A stretch of DNA of 64,000 nt, taken from contig NZ_JAPJZJ010000002.1 in assembly GCF_028858515.1 (NCBI RefSeq), positions 434,001 to 498,000 on the forward strand, in the 5' to 3' direction. The position numbers and the translations under genes were made by a program. Under the pieces are notes generated by a model. The model searched no databases. It saw only the letters and a program-made list of their open reading frames with translations, and was not told the origin of the DNA. The stretch comes from Aurantiacibacter sp. D1-12 (GTDB lineage: Bacteria > Pseudomonadota > Alphaproteobacteria > Sphingomonadales > Sphingomonadaceae). Below are positions 61,787-64,000 of this stretch, piece after piece; within the stretch, counting starts at the first letter, position 1, and each line of letters starts with the position of its first letter.

Positions 61787-62471
61787 CTTCGATCCGTTGC
61801 GCGACCTGCCCGACAGCTGGGCCATCAAACCCGCCCGCGGCTCCCAGGGCGACGGGATCGTTCTTGCGCTCAAACGCGAAGGCAACAACTGGTACAAGGG
61901 TTCGGGGGCCAAGATTACTCCGGCAGACGTGGTGCACCATGTACGCCGCATTGTTGACGGAGGCTTTTCCGGCGATTCCGGGTCGGAGGATGCTGCGCTG
62001 ATCGAGCCGCTGATCCGCCCTGATGCCCGCATCCTTGCGCTTGTTCCCGAAGGCCTGCCTGACGTGCGCGTTATTTCTATTCGCGAGCATCCGCTGATGG
62101 CGATGATGCGCATCCCCACGCTCGCTTCTGACGGCAAGGCCAACCTGCACCAGCGCGCCATCGGTGCCGCAGTCGACATCGACACCGGCATTATCACCCG
62201 TGCCATGGTGGTAGGCGAAGAGATTACCCATCATCCCGACACCGGCGTCAACCTGATCGGAGTGAAGCTTCCCGAATGGGACCGCGTGCTGGAAATGAGC
62301 TCCAAGTGCAGTGCCGCAATCGGTCTCGGTTATCTGGGCGTCGACATCATCCTGGACGAAAACGACGGGCCGATGGTGCTGGAAGTGAACGCCCACCCCG
62401 GCATCGAAATCCAGAACATCAACCAGAAGGGCCTGCGCGCCAAGATGCTTGAAGCAGGCGAAAAGTGCTGA
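61443..62471 (+). CDS. ATP-grasp ligase, alpha-L-glutamate ligase-like (sugar-transfer-associated type)
   Basis: A 342-residue ATP-grasp enzyme. Core motifs: GINLRNAIIAKYNPRWAIEQ, VTTGTICVISSYGDLLNFDP, IKPARGSQGDGIVLALKREG for ATP binding, AALIEPLIRPDA, and DENDGPMVLEVNAHPGIEIQ with the Mg ligands. The ATG at 61443 has a GGAAGGAAG ribosome-binding site and high third-position GC for the first 30 codons; the alternative ATG 61614 (DEILGINLRN) fits homologues' N-termini better. Residues 10-55 are basic and Ser/Pro-rich. Such enzymes form operons with UUP1 proteins and PF05618 proteases; the product is unknown. Confidence 0.85.
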   Translation: MLTLSKLLKKEKPTPPRLQSGTTNKTSSRLSPRKSHASPSRPSAGASRPSRQKFGSPMDEILGINLRNAIIAKYNPRWAIEQARDKVAAKVALNAGGVVTTGTICVISSYGDLLNFDPLRDLPDSWAIKPARGSQGDGIVLALKREGNNWYKGSGAKITPADVVHHVRRIVDGGFSGDSGSEDAALIEPLIRPDARILALVPEGLPDVRVISIREHPLMAMMRIPTLASDGKANLHQRAIGAAVDIDTGIITRAMVVGEEITHHPDTGVNLIGVKLPEWDRVLEMSSKCSAAIGLGYLGVDIILDENDGPMVLEVNAHPGIEIQNINQKGLRAKMLEAGEKC

Positions 62472-62558
62472 GGAGCGAGCTGGGCCATTAACCGCGCTTG
62501 CCCACCGGACCTTAGCGCAATGCCGTTACGCCCAGCCAGGCTATTGAGGGAATTTGCC

Positions 62559-63089
62559 ATGTTCGGACTGTTCAAGCCAAAACCCGCACCCGAAGGACCG
62601 GTGGCCTTCCAGTATGCCGCCGACTTCGCGTGCTCTGCGGAAGAGCTTTATCGCATCATCGATTATGGTGATGACATATGCTGGAAGCGGGACGTTGGCT
62701 CAGTCGAGGCTACCGGGGCGAGCAGCTTCCGCATGGTGCTCGATATGCTACCCGAACATGCCTTTCTGCTCGACATAAGCGAGGCAAAGCCCGGAAAATC
62801 CTACGCCTATGATTGCAAGGCCGATCCGCAGGTCGGACGCCTGATCGGCACAACCGAAAGCTACGATATTGATCCGATTGACGATAGCAACTGCCGCGTC
62901 ACGCTGAGTGTTGCAGCCGACTTCGAGGCAGGCATGACAAGGGCAGAATGGCAGCAGGAAGTCGAGATGATGGCGCTTGGCGTCAACAACTCACTCGCAA
63001 AGCTGAAGATCCATGCAGAGATGGGCGTCGATACGATCCGCGAGATTGAAGCAGAGCAAATTCTTGCGATGGGCGACACGCGGCACTGA
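62559..63089 (+). CDS. SRPBCC (START/Bet v1-like) family protein
   Basis: A 176-residue soluble protein: VAFQYAADFACSAEELYRII with GDDICWKRDVGSVEA at the start, and C-terminal helix WQQEVEMMALGVNNSLAKLK. This strand-helix pattern with a long final helix is the SRPBCC lipid/hydrophobic-ligand-binding fold. The start at 62559 (FGLFKPKPAPEGP) is preferred over 62520. Role unknown; 87 bases after the ATP-grasp gene. Confidence 0.75.
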   Translation: MFGLFKPKPAPEGPVAFQYAADFACSAEELYRIIDYGDDICWKRDVGSVEATGASSFRMVLDMLPEHAFLLDISEAKPGKSYAYDCKADPQVGRLIGTTESYDIDPIDDSNCRVTLSVAADFEAGMTRAEWQQEVEMMALGVNNSLAKLKIHAEMGVDTIREIEAEQILAMGDTRH

Positions 63090-63151
63090 ACGCTGGATAA
63101 GCCTTCCTGCCACGCTAGGCGCGCGACCTCGCCTGACCTATCGCTGACGGG

Positions 63152-64000
63152 GTGAAAGCGGAAATCGAAATCGGCAAGGACGTGCACGACACTCCCGTTC
63201 TGGTGGACGTGGAGGAGCTGTTAGCAACCCGCTTGCTGGTGCAGGGCAATTCGGGCAGCGGCAAATCGCACCTGCTGCGAAGGCTGCTCGAACAGAGTGC
63301 GCAAATGGTGCAGCAGGTGGTGATCGACCCCGAAGGCGATTTCACGTCGCTGGCCGATCATTTCGATCACGTGGTCATTGAAGGTGCAAGCTATTCTCCG
63401 CGAGAGATAGAGGCACTGGCGGGCCGCATCCGGCAGCATCGTGCCTCCGTGGTGCTGGCGCTGGAAGAGCTTGAGGTCGAGCAGCAGATCCGCTGTGCCG
63501 CGCAGTTCCTTACCGCGCTGTTCGATGCCCCGCGCGAACACTGGTTTCCCGCGCTGGTGGTGGTCGATGAAGCGCAGATGTTCGCCCCTTCCGCAGCAGG
63601 TGAAATGGCGGAAGATACGCGGCGCATGACGCTGTCGGCCATGACCAACCTCATGTGCCGCGGCCGCAAGCGCGGGCTTGCCGGGATCGTCGCCACGCAG
63701 CGACTGGCAAAACTCGCCAAGAACGTCGCGGCGGAGGCGAGCAACTTCCTGATGGGGCGCACTTTCCTCGATATCGATATGCAACGCGCGGCGGACTTGC
63801 TTGGTATGGACCGTAAGCAGGCGGAGCGTATCCGCGATTTGCAGCGCGGGCATTTCCTTGGGCTTGGCCCGGCAGTCAGCCGTCGCCCGGTCGCGGTGCA
63901 TATCGGCAGCGTCAAATCGGGCGGTAAGAATTCGGCGACCGCACTCACCCCGCTGCCGAAGACCGATGCCGAGGCCATGGGCGCTTTGCTTCACGACTCG
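63152..64000 (+). CDS. HerA-like ATPase, N-terminal part (runs off the window)
   Basis: From GTG 63152 the frame is open to the window end (283 codons). Walker A in VQGNSGSGKSHLLRRLLEQS, a second motif IDPEGDFTSLADHFDHVVIE (typical HerA/VirB4 'DP.G.F..L'), Walker B FPALVVVDEAQMFAPSA and sensor MCRGRKRGLAGIVATQRLAK. These are DUF87/HerA-type hexameric ATPases of the FtsK-HerA superfamily. Stand-alone HerA-like proteins in sphingomonads have unknown roles; no NurA nuclease is visible. Confidence 0.85.
   Translation, partial: MKAEIEIGKDVHDTPVLVDVEELLATRLLVQGNSGSGKSHLLRRLLEQSAQMVQQVVIDPEGDFTSLADHFDHVVIEGASYSPREIEALAGRIRQHRASVVLALEELEVEQQIRCAAQFLTALFDAPREHWFPALVVVDEAQMFAPSAAGEMAEDTRRMTLSAMTNLMCRGRKRGLAGIVATQRLAKLAKNVAAEASNFLMGRTFLDIDMQRAADLLGMDRKQAERIRDLQRGHFLGLGPAVSRRPVAVHIGSVKSGGKNSATALTPLPKTDAEAMGALLHDS

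Overview
The window reads as chromosomal DNA of a high-GC alphaproteobacterium, most likely a sphingomonad of the Erythrobacteraceae (Erythrobacter/Qipengyuania/Altererythrobacter type). This is inference from gene content: YdcH/DUF465 small proteins, HWE-type histidine kinase, VPxPA-type C-terminal sorting tag, zf-CHCC protein, class Ia NrdAB, RimB/RimK, and a GTTC-N7-GTTC LexA box. No rRNA, tRNA, phage, IS or CRISPR locus was seen. Genes are dense, on both strands, with many ATGA/GTGA stop-start overlaps.

Layout. 1-5.4 kb: end of a CnoX/YbbN-type co-chaperone, LON-domain protein, a 225-bp dispersed repeat, MarC, a lipoprotein, YggT, ArgB, a tiny Arg-rich protein, PPK2 and a nuclease. 5.4-10.8 kb: DUF6969-like protein, a strange Cys-rich repeat lipoprotein, NhaA with a structured leader, and small envelope proteins. 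10.9-12.8 kb: a small accessory patch (helix-turn-helix protein, zinc ribbon, three-part HNH endonuclease). 12.8-17.9 kb: nrdB, two small envelope genes, nrdA with an upstream LexA-type box. 17.9-22.6 kb: small membrane/secreted proteins and the ABC-ATPase-nadB operon. 22.6-27.3 kb: a rearranged island with two serine hydrolases, an intact endonuclease III, and truncated copies of both gene types. 27.4-33.4 kb: guaA, a candidate structured sRNA, a TPR lipoprotein next to a sorting-tag protein, and sdaA. 33.4-44.9 kb: gyrB, AI-2E-type permease, M50-like peptidase, lipid and redox genes, and leucine-catabolism genes (ivd, mccB). 45-54.3 kb: HWE kinase, MidA-type methyltransferase, lgt, glnD, PilZ, ferric-reductase-like protein, YggS and ThiE. 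54.3-64 kb: second, inverted copy of the dispersed repeat, ftsK, a LuxR-GIN membrane fusion, a rimB-rimK-outer-membrane protein-7TM-ATP-grasp cluster, an SRPBCC protein and the start of a HerA-like ATPase.

How genes work together. nrdA/nrdB supply dNTPs and probably respond to DNA damage; ivd and mccB are consecutive leucine-degradation steps; nadB starts NAD synthesis; lgt makes the many predicted lipoproteins possible; glnD is the nitrogen sensor. The most attractive uncharacterised unit is 57-62.5 kb: a membrane-spanning LuxR/GIN regulator-like protein followed by two ATP-grasp peptide ligases, a retropepsin-like protease, a beta-barrel protein and a 7TM protein that lacks the usual transglutaminase-like domain. 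Other signals worth testing are the 18-bp palindrome shared by two promoters, the sRNA at 29.2 kb, the nhaA leader and the mosaic endonuclease III copies.
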